Assembly (NCBI GenBank): GCA_946886875.1
Contig: CAMPJN010000072.1
Span: forward strand, 1-13,168
Origin: an uncultured Pseudomonas sp.
GTDB lineage: Bacteria; Pseudomonadota; Gammaproteobacteria; Pseudomonadales; Pseudomonadaceae
Direction: 5' to 3'
Length of the DNA: 13,168 nt
The first letter of the stretch is position 1; the number at the start of each line of letters is the position of its first letter. A program made the translations under genes and the position numbers. The notes beneath the pieces are model-generated. The model was not told where the DNA came from. It saw only the letters and a list, made by a program, of their open reading frames with translations, and ran no database searches. Positions 1-6,247 of this stretch are shown piece by piece.

Positions 1-215
<215 letters not shown>

Positions 216-419
216 TCAGCCTGGGCGTTATGGCCGCGTTTGGACAGCGCATTGCGCTTATGAATATCGGTGAATTATCCAGGGCTCCCGGCAGTTATCC
301 AGCCATGCGCTGGGCCTCGGCGTGATCGCCGTCAGGTATGCTGGCAGGGCCGCTGGGGGCTGTGCGCCCTGGGTCGCGGCAGGCCGATATCGCTCAAGAA
401 CCACTACCTGGAACTACCT

Positions 420-845
420 GTGATCAGCTTATTCGCAGTCAACACTCTGATAGTCGCGTGCGTGGTGGTCCTGCACTACGAGTTTCTGTTTCGCATGACC
501 CTGCTGGTGCCGAAGCTGAGGATCAAGCACCGTCTGCGCATTCTGTTCGGCGTGTTCGGTGCGTTGATCGCCCATGCGGTCGAGGTCTGGATATTCGCGC
601 TGGCCTATTTCTTGATGAGCCGCGCCGAGGGCTGGGGGCATCTGGCGGGTAACACCGACGGCGGTTTGTGGGACTGTGTGTATTTCTCCTTCACCACCTT
701 TACCACTCTGGGCTTCGGCGATATCCAGCCGGTCGGCGACTTGCGCTATTTGACCGGGATCGAGGCGCTCACCGGTCTGGTGCTGATCACCTGGACTGCC
801 TCCTTTCTGTTCGTGGAGATGCAGCGGCACTGGAAGGCCCGCTAA
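420..845 (+). CDS. Small potassium-channel family protein (Ion_trans_2 / two-pore-domain-like)
   Basis: A 141-residue membrane protein. Three hydrophobic segments are visible: about 2-22, about 42-66 and about 110-133. Between the last two lies a re-entrant pore stretch, FSFTTFTTLGFGD (about 89-101). TTLGFGD is the K+ selectivity-filter type signature (GYGD/GFGD). The family forms tetrameric pores in the inner membrane. No cytoplasmic RCK/TrkA-N domain follows, so ligand gating is not apparent. I chose the GTG at 420 because the hydrophobic N-terminal segment begins immediately there. The same frame is open back to a GTG at 270, but those extra 50 residues are Arg/Pro/Gly-rich and look non-coding. 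No good Shine-Dalgarno precedes 420, so the exact start is uncertain. The kinase gene follows 75 bp downstream on the same strand and could be co-transcribed. The channel call is firm from the filter motif; its ion and physiological role are inferred. Confidence 0.8.
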   Translation: MISLFAVNTLIVACVVVLHYEFLFRMTLLVPKLRIKHRLRILFGVFGALIAHAVEVWIFALAYFLMSRAEGWGHLAGNTDGGLWDCVYFSFTTFTTLGFGDIQPVGDLRYLTGIEALTGLVLITWTASFLFVEMQRHWKAR

Positions 846-873
846 TCGGATGCTGCGTGGCGCTTGGTTAGCG

Positions 874-885
874 GCCCACGTGGGC
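874..885. repeat. Perfect 12-bp palindrome in the channel-kinase spacer
   Basis: GCCCACGTGGGC reads the same on both strands and lies between the channel stop (845) and the kinase start (921). It could be an operator half-site pair or simply a GC-rich chance palindrome. No second copy was seen in the window, and I cannot name a binding protein. Confidence 0.3.
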
Positions 886-920
886 GCATGATCAAGCCTG
901 GTTCCGAGGAGCACCGCCCC

Positions 921-2210
921 ATGACCAAACCGCCGTCTACACCACCGTCCGCCTCGGCGCTCGGGCGCTTTTTCAAACTGGCGGGCAGCGCCACGCGAAT
1001 TGGTGGCGGCCTGCTCGGGCAGAGTCTGCGGCCAGGCCGGGGGATCGATTGGCAGCCGGTCGGCGATCAGCTCAGCGCGGTTCTGGGCGAAATGAAGGGC
1101 CCGGTGCTCAAACTCGGGCAGATGGCTTCGCAATGGCAGGATGTGCTGCCGCCGCCGGTGGCCGAGGCGCTCGGCAGCCTGCAGAACAGGGTGCCGGCGC
1201 TGCCTTTCGAGGCGCTGCGCGGGCATTTGCAGGCGGTCTATGGCGAAGACCTCGGCAAGGTTTTCCTGAGCATCGACGAGCAGCCGTTCGCCGCCGCCTC
1301 CCTGGGCCAGGTGCACCGCGCCCAGGCGCTGGACGGCCGGGCGCTGGTGCTCAAGGTGCAATACCCCGGTATCGCCGAAATCTGCGCGGCGGATCTGCGC
1401 CAGCTGCGCCGTTTGCTGCCGCTCGGCCGGCTGTTCCGCGCGCCAGCCGAACAACTGGAAGGGGTGTATCGGGAGCTGGCGGCGATCGTCGAGGCGGAGC
1501 TGGATTACCCAGCGGAAATGCGTCGCCTGCAGCGCTTTCGCCAGCATTTCGCTGATTGGCCAGGCCTGCGCCTACCGCAACCCCAGGAAGATTTGTGTCG
1601 CCCCGGTGTACTGGCGCTGAGCGAGGAGCCCGGCTTGCCGTTCGCCGAAGTCGGCCAGGCCAGCAGTGAGGTGCGTGAGCGCCTTGCCGTGACCCTGGTC
1701 CGCTGGCTGAGCGCGCAAGCCTTCGAGCTGGGCGTGCTGCATGCCGACCCGCACCCCGGCAACTTCGCCTATACCGCCGCCGGTGAATTGGTGGTGTACG
1801 ACTTCGGTTGCGTGCAAACGCTGTCGGCACCCTTGCTCGGTGCCTACGTGCAGACGTTCAGAGCCTTGCAGGCGCGTGATGGCGAACATATGGAACGGGC
1901 CTTTCAGGCGCTCGGCACGCGGCAACCAGACTCGACCACACCCTATGGCCTGTACCGTCAGTTGCACGGCTTGCTCGGGCCTTTGCTGCAACCGGGGGCG
2001 CATTGGGATTTCGGTTCCACCCCGGTACATGAACAACTGCAACGACTGTTGCCGGACGTGCTGGGAGCGCTCGGCAGCCTGCAGCCGGCGCCGGCTACGC
2101 TGCTGGTCAACCGCACCCTGGAAGGTCATTACTGGAACCTCAGCCGCCTGGGCATCGCCCTGCCGCTGGCGGATCTGCTGCAGGAACCCATGGCGGGGGC
2201 GGGACGCTAA
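921..2210 (+). CDS. ABC1/AarF/UbiB-family atypical kinase-like protein
   Basis: 429 residues with the ADCK/UbiB motif order: KLGQ (64-67, the family's KxGQ motif), AAASLGQV (124-131, the Ala-rich loop that replaces the kinase P-loop), Lys145 in LVLKVQYPG, the acidic AELDYPAEM segment (192-200), HADPHPGN (274-281, catalytic loop) and DFG (294-296, metal binding). All key residues are present. Family members are atypical kinases/ATPases that support quinone and lipid biology. True UbiB is usually longer (over 500 residues) with C-terminal membrane helices; I see no such tail, so this is better called a UbiB-family paralogue than ubiB. The ATG at 921 is preferred over an upstream GTG at 864 because GAGGAG sits about 10 nt before it and the conserved region starts soon after. 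Its last bases overlap the convergent lipoprotein gene by 4 bp. Substrate and partner are unknown. Confidence 0.88.
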   Translation: MTKPPSTPPSASALGRFFKLAGSATRIGGGLLGQSLRPGRGIDWQPVGDQLSAVLGEMKGPVLKLGQMASQWQDVLPPPVAEALGSLQNRVPALPFEALRGHLQAVYGEDLGKVFLSIDEQPFAAASLGQVHRAQALDGRALVLKVQYPGIAEICAADLRQLRRLLPLGRLFRAPAEQLEGVYRELAAIVEAELDYPAEMRRLQRFRQHFADWPGLRLPQPQEDLCRPGVLALSEEPGLPFAEVGQASSEVRERLAVTLVRWLSAQAFELGVLHADPHPGNFAYTAAGELVVYDFGCVQTLSAPLLGAYVQTFRALQARDGEHMERAFQALGTRQPDSTTPYGLYRQLHGLLGPLLQPGAHWDFGSTPVHEQLQRLLPDVLGALGSLQPAPATLLVNRTLEGHYWNLSRLGIALPLADLLQEPMAGAGR

Positions 2211-3349
2211 CGCATTGTCTCGACCGGCACGGCCCTACCATCGCGCACTTCGATGAGAAACACCGCGTCGGAGCCCTGGTGGTCGTTTTGCGAGAAAGCC
2301 ACCTTGAACCCGCCGACATCGATATTCAGCACTTCCAGCGCCTTGGCGAGTTTGAAGCGCGTCGGTTGCGGCCCGGCGTGGCGCAGCGCTGCGACGAAAA
2401 CCGCCGCGCCTATATAGCCTTCCAGTGAGGTGTAGCCGACATCGGCGGGCGCGATATCGGTCAGGTAGCTCCTGACGATGGCGCGCGAGGCGTCGTGCGG
2501 TGAAGGCATTACCTGGGTGATATAGACGCCATCGCCGTTGCTGCCTGCGGCCGCGATAAAATTTTCGGTGCCGATAAAGGACACGGTGAAGAATCGTACC
2601 GTGCTGCCCAGCTCCTTGGCCTGGGCGATGGCGGCGGCCAGTTGTTGGTAGGTGCCGACGAAGACGATGGCCTCGGGCCGCTTGGGCAACAGGGTGGCGA
2701 CAGCAGCTTCGACATCCAACGAATTGCGCTGAATGCGCGCCTCCGTATGCAGCTGCATACCTCGCTGGTGCAAGGCGCCGACCAGGCCGCTTTTGACCGT
2801 TTCGCCAAAGGAGTCGTCCTGCATCAGCAGGGCGATTTTTTCGATGCCGAGGTCGGCGGTCATCCGCTCGACTATTTCCTCGGTTTCATCGAAGTAGGAG
2901 GCGCGAATGTTGAATACCCAGGGTTTCACCGGGGTGCGCAAGAACTCGGCGCCGGTGAACGGAAACAGATAGGGCACCTGCGCGCGCAAGGCAATCGGCA
3001 CCGCCGCCCTCGAAGTCGGCGTGCCGACGTAACCGAGCAAGGCGAATACCTTGTCCATCTCGATCAGCGTTTCGGTATTGGCAGCGCTGCGTGCCGGCTC
3101 GTAACCATCGTCTTTGACGATCAGGGCGATGCTGCGGCCGTGCACGCCGCCTTCGGCGTTGATCCGCGTGAAGTAGGCCTGCGCGCCGGTCCGCATGCCG
3201 TTACCCAGCCCGGCCGCCGGACCGCTCTGCGCGTTGGACATGCCCAGGCGGATCGCGTCGGCCAGCACGCCGTTCTCGGTGCAAGCGGCGAGCGCCGGCA
3301 GCAGGGCGAACAAGCAGGCGAGCAGGTGACGCCACTGGCGGAAGATCAA
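2207..3349 (-). CDS. Periplasmic-binding-fold lipoprotein (LivJ-like, Peripla_BP_6), orphan
   Basis: 380 residues. The N-terminus MIFRQWRHLL plus a hydrophobic core ends in LAAC (20-23), a lipobox predicting lipidation at Cys23. The mature part begins with RLGMSNAQSGPAAGLG and continues with TGAQAYFTRINAEGGVHGR and LIVKDDGYEP, the classic start of type I branched-chain-amino-acid/amide-binding proteins; later IVFVGTYQQLA and GYIGAAVFVAAL fit the same fold. These proteins capture small solutes for an ABC importer or a sensor. No permease or ATPase gene is adjacent, so the partner must be elsewhere or absent. The start is TTG (3349-3347). It is the only start that keeps the signal peptide, and AGGGAG lies about 7 nt upstream. 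The soluble-type binding protein gene lies 91 bp upstream on the same strand, so the two may be co-transcribed. The stop TAG overlaps the kinase stop TAA tail to tail. Ligand unknown. Confidence 0.87.
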   Translation of the reverse strand: MIFRQWRHLLACLFALLPALAACTENGVLADAIRLGMSNAQSGPAAGLGNGMRTGAQAYFTRINAEGGVHGRSIALIVKDDGYEPARSAANTETLIEMDKVFALLGYVGTPTSRAAVPIALRAQVPYLFPFTGAEFLRTPVKPWVFNIRASYFDETEEIVERMTADLGIEKIALLMQDDSFGETVKSGLVGALHQRGMQLHTEARIQRNSLDVEAAVATLLPKRPEAIVFVGTYQQLAAAIAQAKELGSTVRFFTVSFIGTENFIAAAGSNGDGVYITQVMPSPHDASRAIVRSYLTDIAPADVGYTSLEGYIGAAVFVAALRHAGPQPTRFKLAKALEVLNIDVGGFKVAFSQNDHQGSDAVFLIEVRDGRAVPVETMR

Positions 3350-3440
3350 GGGTCGGCTCCCTGCCAGCGCTCTTGCCGCGGTTGCGTCAAGGGTGTCATC
3401 GGCATTCGTGGTGCAGCGTCGCGAACCATGATTGTGTCGT

Positions 3441-4238
3441 TCATGGCACTGGATTATCCGTTTTGGCTTGTTCCATCTGGTATTTGCCTTGCTGCAGATC
3501 GTCGAAATAGCGTTGGTAGCGGCCGTCGTCGCGGTAGCGTTGCAGACGCTGATTGAAGCGTTCGAGCAGCGCGGGACTGGTCGCCAGGCTTTTCGGCAAC
3601 ATCAGATAACTCAGGTTGGTCAGCAGGGGTTTGGGGTGGTGCGTGATCTTGGCCCTGTCCTCCGCGCTGAAGTGGCTGCGCAGGGCGGCGTAGCCAACGT
3701 TCATCTCCTGGGGGTAGAGCACTACGCGCTCGCGCAGCAGCTTCTCGAAATTCTGCATATCGCTGGATACCCGCTCCATCTTCACCTTGTCGCGGCTCAG
3801 AAACGCATCGAACTCGGGCCCGTAGCTGTATTCCAGGCCGCCACCGAGGGTCATTCCGGTCAGGTCGTCGAAGGTCCGCCAGTCGAAGGGCAGGCTTTTC
3901 AGATGGAAGAATACGAACTGCTCGTTCAGCAGCGGCGCACTGAAGAGAAAGTCCGCTTCGCGCTCGGCTTTGTGCATCCATACCGCCGAGGCATCGAACT
4001 TTCCCGCCGCAGCCGCGGCATAGGCTCGCGGCCAGGGCAGGAACTGGAAAGTGACGCGATAACCCTCATCGGCGAGCACATCGCTGATCAGGTGGGCAAT
4101 GACGCCGTTGTGTTTCAGCTCCGTGGAGAGATAGGGCGGCCAGTCGCCCACGCTGATATTCAGGGTTTGTGGCTCGCTGGCCTGGGCGCCCGGGCACAGA
4201 GCCAGGCATAGGCAGGCTAACAGGTGTTTTCGCTTCAT
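3441..4238 (-). CDS. Secreted solute-binding protein, SBP_bac_3 (amino-acid-binding type), orphan
   Basis: 265 residues. MKRKHLLACLCLALCPGAQA (1-20) is a Sec signal peptide with AQA as the likely cleavage site; Cys15 is preceded by LAL, which is not a lipobox. The mature protein starts SEPQTLNISVGDWPPYL, the typical first strand and ligand loop of type II binding proteins. It continues with FLPWPRAYAAAAAGKFDAS (67-85) and ends in a basic RFNQRLQRYRDDGRYQRYF helix common in this family. Many Pseudomonas genomes carry such stand-alone SBP_bac_3 proteins; polar amino acids are the usual ligands, but the pocket cannot be assigned here. No ABC permease is nearby. The start has GAGGGG about 7 nt upstream. 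The gene is divergent from the beta-propeller gene over a 255-bp spacer that contains the phased 11-mer repeats, and it precedes the lipoprotein-type binding protein gene. An imperfect CCATGA/TCATGG hairpin sits at its stop codon. Confidence 0.86.
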   Translation of the reverse strand: MKRKHLLACLCLALCPGAQASEPQTLNISVGDWPPYLSTELKHNGVIAHLISDVLADEGYRVTFQFLPWPRAYAAAAAGKFDASAVWMHKAEREADFLFSAPLLNEQFVFFHLKSLPFDWRTFDDLTGMTLGGGLEYSYGPEFDAFLSRDKVKMERVSSDMQNFEKLLRERVVLYPQEMNVGYAALRSHFSAEDRAKITHHPKPLLTNLSYLMLPKSLATSPALLERFNQRLQRYRDDGRYQRYFDDLQQGKYQMEQAKTDNPVP

Positions 4239-4380
4239 CCATTCCCCTCGATAGGGCGAGCCGCTTCAGCGAAACGGAGCGGGCTACGGCATTGCCTGCG
4301 ATCCGGAGCATAGGTCGCCGCGGCTGCTTATTGCTGCAGTGTAGGTTAGCCACCGGAGTTAACCCAGCGCTTGAAAAGAT

Positions 4381-4435
4381 AGGACCGATCGGCGTCGTTT
4401 GCGCGACATCAATCCGTCATCAACCGGTCACCTTG
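4381..4435 (+). promoter_or_regulatory. Tandem 11-bp repeats resembling a PhoB (Pho) box
   Basis: Two adjacent heptamers, CCGTCAT (4414-4420) and CGGTCAC (4425-4431), are separated by CAAC. They match the enterobacterial/pseudomonad Pho-box pattern CTGTCAT-N4-CTGTCAC with one mismatch each. An 11-bp phase continues upstream: GCGACATCAAT (4403-4413), GCGTCGTTTGC (4392-4402) and, weakly, 4381-4391 all keep a G-T/A-C core at positions 3-5 of the unit. The block ends about 58 bp before the beta-propeller ATG. The spacers are less AT-rich than in typical boxes, and no convincing -10 element is visible, so this is a candidate only. Confidence 0.4.
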
Positions 4436-4493
4436 GCAATGGAGACTGCTGCGGTTTTGCTCATTCCCTCCGTCTTGCATAAGGATTTTCGCC

Positions 4494-5861
4494 ATGCTGC
4501 GTATTCCCGCCCTCTGTGCGGTTCTGGCCCTGGCCCCGGTGGCCTCTGCACTCGAACTGAAAGCCTCGTCGGTTTACCAAAGCGGCTTCCCCCTGGGCAC
4601 CGAGATCGTCGCCGTGCAGGCATCGAGCATGCGTGTGGCCGTGTCCAACAGCATCGAGGGGGTGGTGGATATTCTTCAGCTCGACCCGGCCAGCGGCCTG
4701 CAGCGCATAGCCCGGCACGCACTGATGGGCCAGGACACCGGCGAGATCACCTCGGTGGCATTTCATCCCAGCGAAGATATCTTCGCGCTGTGCGTGCGTA
4801 ACAGCGACGGCCTGAAAAACGGCCGCGTGGAATTCCGCTCGGCCACCGATGGTACCTTGCTGAAGCGCCTGGAGATCGGTATCTGGCCGGACAGCCTGGC
4901 GTTCTCGCCTGCCGGCGATTTCCTCGTGGTGGCCAACGAGGGCGAGGGCTATGTGCGCGAAGGTCAGGGCTTTCGCAGCGGCGAAGGTTCGATCAGCCTG
5001 ATCGATCTGCGCGACGGCCTGGCGCAGGCCAAGCACCGTCAAATCGCCTTGCCGGACCTGGCTGGCGTGGCGGGTAGCACTCAGGCCGAACACAAGCGTT
5101 TGCTGGAGCGGGTAATCGATGGCGAGGAACTGAAAATCCCGTTCGGCACCAGCTCCGAGCATATCGAACCGGAATACGTGGCCTTCAACCCGGACGGCGC
5201 GCGCGCCTATGTCAGCCTGCAGGAAAATAACGCCATCGCGGTGATCGATGTGCTGCAAGGCGAACTGGCCAAGGTGTTCGGCCTGGGCACCGTACGGCAC
5301 GCCGCGGATGTGCTGGACGACGGCCGTTATGCGCCCAACGGGGAGCTGTTCGCCTTGCGCGAGCCGGATGCCCTGGCCGTCAGCGCCGATGGCCGTTACC
5401 TGATAAGCGCCGACGAAGGCGACAGCGACCCGAAAATCGCCAAGACCAAAGCCGGACTGCCCAGCGGTGGCGGCCGCACCATCAGCGTGTTCGATAGCGC
5501 CAGCGGCGAGTTGCTCGGCGATACCGGCAGCCAACTCGACGATATGGCGGCCAAGGCCGGGGTTTACCCGGATGTGCGAAGCCCGAACAAGGGCAGCGAA
5601 CCCGAGGGCGTGGTGAGTTTCGATGCGTTCGGCAAACGCCTGGCGGTAGTTTCCCTGGAGCGCGCCGATGCTCTGGCGCTGGTCGATCTGGACCAGCCGA
5701 AGCAGCCCCGGGTGCTGCAGGTGGTCGGGGTGGGCGAGGGCGCCGGTACGGGCAACCTGGCACCGGAAGGTCTGGCCCATGTCGAACATCAGGGTCGGCA
5801 TTTCCTGGTCACCGGCCTGGAGAAAAGCGGCAACGTCGCGCTGTTTGAACTGGTCAAGTAA
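4494..5861 (+). CDS. Secreted beta-propeller protein, choice-of-anchor I / phytase-esterase-like type
   Basis: 455 residues. A Sec signal peptide (1-19, cleavage after ASA) is followed by WD/NHL-like blades: SVAFHPSEDIFAL (87-99), SLAFSPAGDFLVVANEGEG (134-152), EPEYVAFNPDGARAYVSLQ (225-243), ENNAIAVIDV (244-253), EPDALAVSADGRYLISADEGD (290-310), NKGSEPEGV (365-373) and NLAPEGL (421-427). The acidic ANEGEG, SADEGDSD and SEPEGV loops are the recurring signature of choice-of-anchor I proteins, often annotated as alkaline phosphatase, phytase or esterase-like. Enzymatic activity is not shown by the sequence. Unlike many relatives it has no C-terminal anchor, sorting signal or nuclease domain; it simply ends in VALFELVK, so a free periplasmic or secreted form is likely. 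The start has AAGGA about 8 nt upstream. A candidate PhoB array lies upstream and a strong hairpin terminator lies 8 nt downstream, so it is probably monocistronic. Confidence 0.82.
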   Translation: MLRIPALCAVLALAPVASALELKASSVYQSGFPLGTEIVAVQASSMRVAVSNSIEGVVDILQLDPASGLQRIARHALMGQDTGEITSVAFHPSEDIFALCVRNSDGLKNGRVEFRSATDGTLLKRLEIGIWPDSLAFSPAGDFLVVANEGEGYVREGQGFRSGEGSISLIDLRDGLAQAKHRQIALPDLAGVAGSTQAEHKRLLERVIDGEELKIPFGTSSEHIEPEYVAFNPDGARAYVSLQENNAIAVIDVLQGELAKVFGLGTVRHAADVLDDGRYAPNGELFALREPDALAVSADGRYLISADEGDSDPKIAKTKAGLPSGGGRTISVFDSASGELLGDTGSQLDDMAAKAGVYPDVRSPNKGSEPEGVVSFDAFGKRLAVVSLERADALALVDLDQPKQPRVLQVVGVGEGAGTGNLAPEGLAHVEHQGRHFLVTGLEKSGNVALFELVK

Positions 5862-5869
5862 AGCCTGCT

Positions 5870-5911
5870 GCCGGCCGGCGTGATTGCTTCACGTTCGGCC
5901 GGCCCTTCTTT
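5870..5911 (+). terminator. Rho-independent terminator after the beta-propeller gene
   Basis: GCCGGCCG (5870-5877) pairs with CGGCCGGC (5896-5903), and an inner CGTGA/TCACG stem (5879-5883 with 5889-5893) tightens the hairpin. A pyrimidine-rich CCTTCTTT follows. It begins 8 nt after the TAA stop. The stem is very stable; the U-tract is interrupted by C. Confidence 0.75.
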
Positions 5912-5975
5912 CAGCATGCGGGATTCGGTCTGTTAAAGGCGTTTTTTCCGTGCGCCAGTTCCCCGCCATCTGGAC

Positions 5976-6010
5976 GCGGTGGACAAGGCTCCGCGATGTC
6001 CACCCTACCA
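5976..6010. repeat. Intergenic palindromic repeat, family A, single unit
   Basis: GTGGACA (5979-5985) and TGTCCAC (5997-6003) form a stem, followed by CCTAC. The unit from 5976 to 6010 is almost identical to 9402-9436 (about four differences over 35 bp), so this is a dispersed repeat and not a chance hairpin. It stands upstream of the permease gene and next to a family B palindrome. I recognise GTAGGG-TGGACA-type repeats as common between genes in Pseudomonas; no transposase accompanies it here. Confidence 0.7.
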
Positions 6011-6021
6011 AAGCGTACTTC

Positions 6022-6089
6022 GTAGCCCGGATGCAATCCGGGGAAGCGATGTCGGTCCTGCAACCTGCCCCGGATTTCATCCGGGCTAC
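6022..6089. repeat. Intergenic inverted repeat, family B (GTAGCCCGGAT ends)
   Basis: The left arm 6022-6043 (GTAGCCCGGATG then CAATCCGGGG) and right arm 6068-6089 are reverse complements with one mismatch over 22 bp, around a 24-bp centre. Each arm also contains its own CCCGGAT/ATCCGGG palindrome. A decayed partial copy of the left arm appears at 9310-9349. Such GTAGCCCGGAT repeats are widespread intergenic elements; mobilisation in trans is inferred. Confidence 0.75.
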
Positions 6090-6247
6090 AAGAACACATC
6101 TTTTGTCTGCGCTTGGACAGCATCGCTCAGAGTATTTTTGCCGCTAACTGCTTTGCTCTGCTTCTCGCCACTTCGCGCCGCGGTTAGAGTGCTGCGGCGC
6201 CACCGCGAGTATGGTGAAGGCGTTAACGCGTGGAATTCGGGGGCGGC

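Larger units (their letters stand above)
5862..6247. other. 386-bp gene-free spacer with terminator and two palindromic repeats
   Basis: From left to right it holds the terminator (5870-5911), a T-rich stretch near 5936-5947, the family A repeat (5976-6010), the family B inverted repeat (6022-6089), and about 150 bp (6090-6247) with no recognisable coding sequence. That last part must contain the permease promoter. Short open frames here (for example 5884-6147) run straight through the repeats and are not credible genes. Confidence 0.6.

Noticed and set aside
270..419. Upstream GTG start extending the channel protein by 50 residues
   Set aside because: The extension is Arg/Pro/Gly-rich, lacks conserved features and places an implausible tail before the first membrane helix.
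429..1547. 372-codon open frame on the minus strand antisense to the channel and kinase genes
   Set aside because: It spans two genes with clear family motifs on the other strand; its product is Gln/Arg/His/Ala-rich without any recognisable domain, typical of an antisense shadow in GC-rich DNA.
921..2210. Naming the ABC1-family gene ubiB
   Set aside because: It is about 100 residues shorter than typical UbiB, lacks C-terminal membrane helices and is not beside ubiE or ubiJ.
3432..4211. 259-codon plus-strand frame opposite the SBP_bac_3 gene
   Set aside because: No family signature and a biased composition; the minus-strand gene has a signal peptide and conserved binding-protein blocks over the same bases.
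4461..5801. 446-codon open frame on the minus strand antisense to the beta-propeller gene
   Set aside because: The plus-strand protein has a signal peptide, ribosome site and repeated blades; the antisense product has low-complexity Gln/Ala/Gly/His composition and no motif.
6022..6089. CRISPR-like or attachment-site interpretation of the palindromic repeats
   Set aside because: Copies are inverted and dispersed, with no regular direct-repeat spacing, cas genes, integrase or tRNA target.
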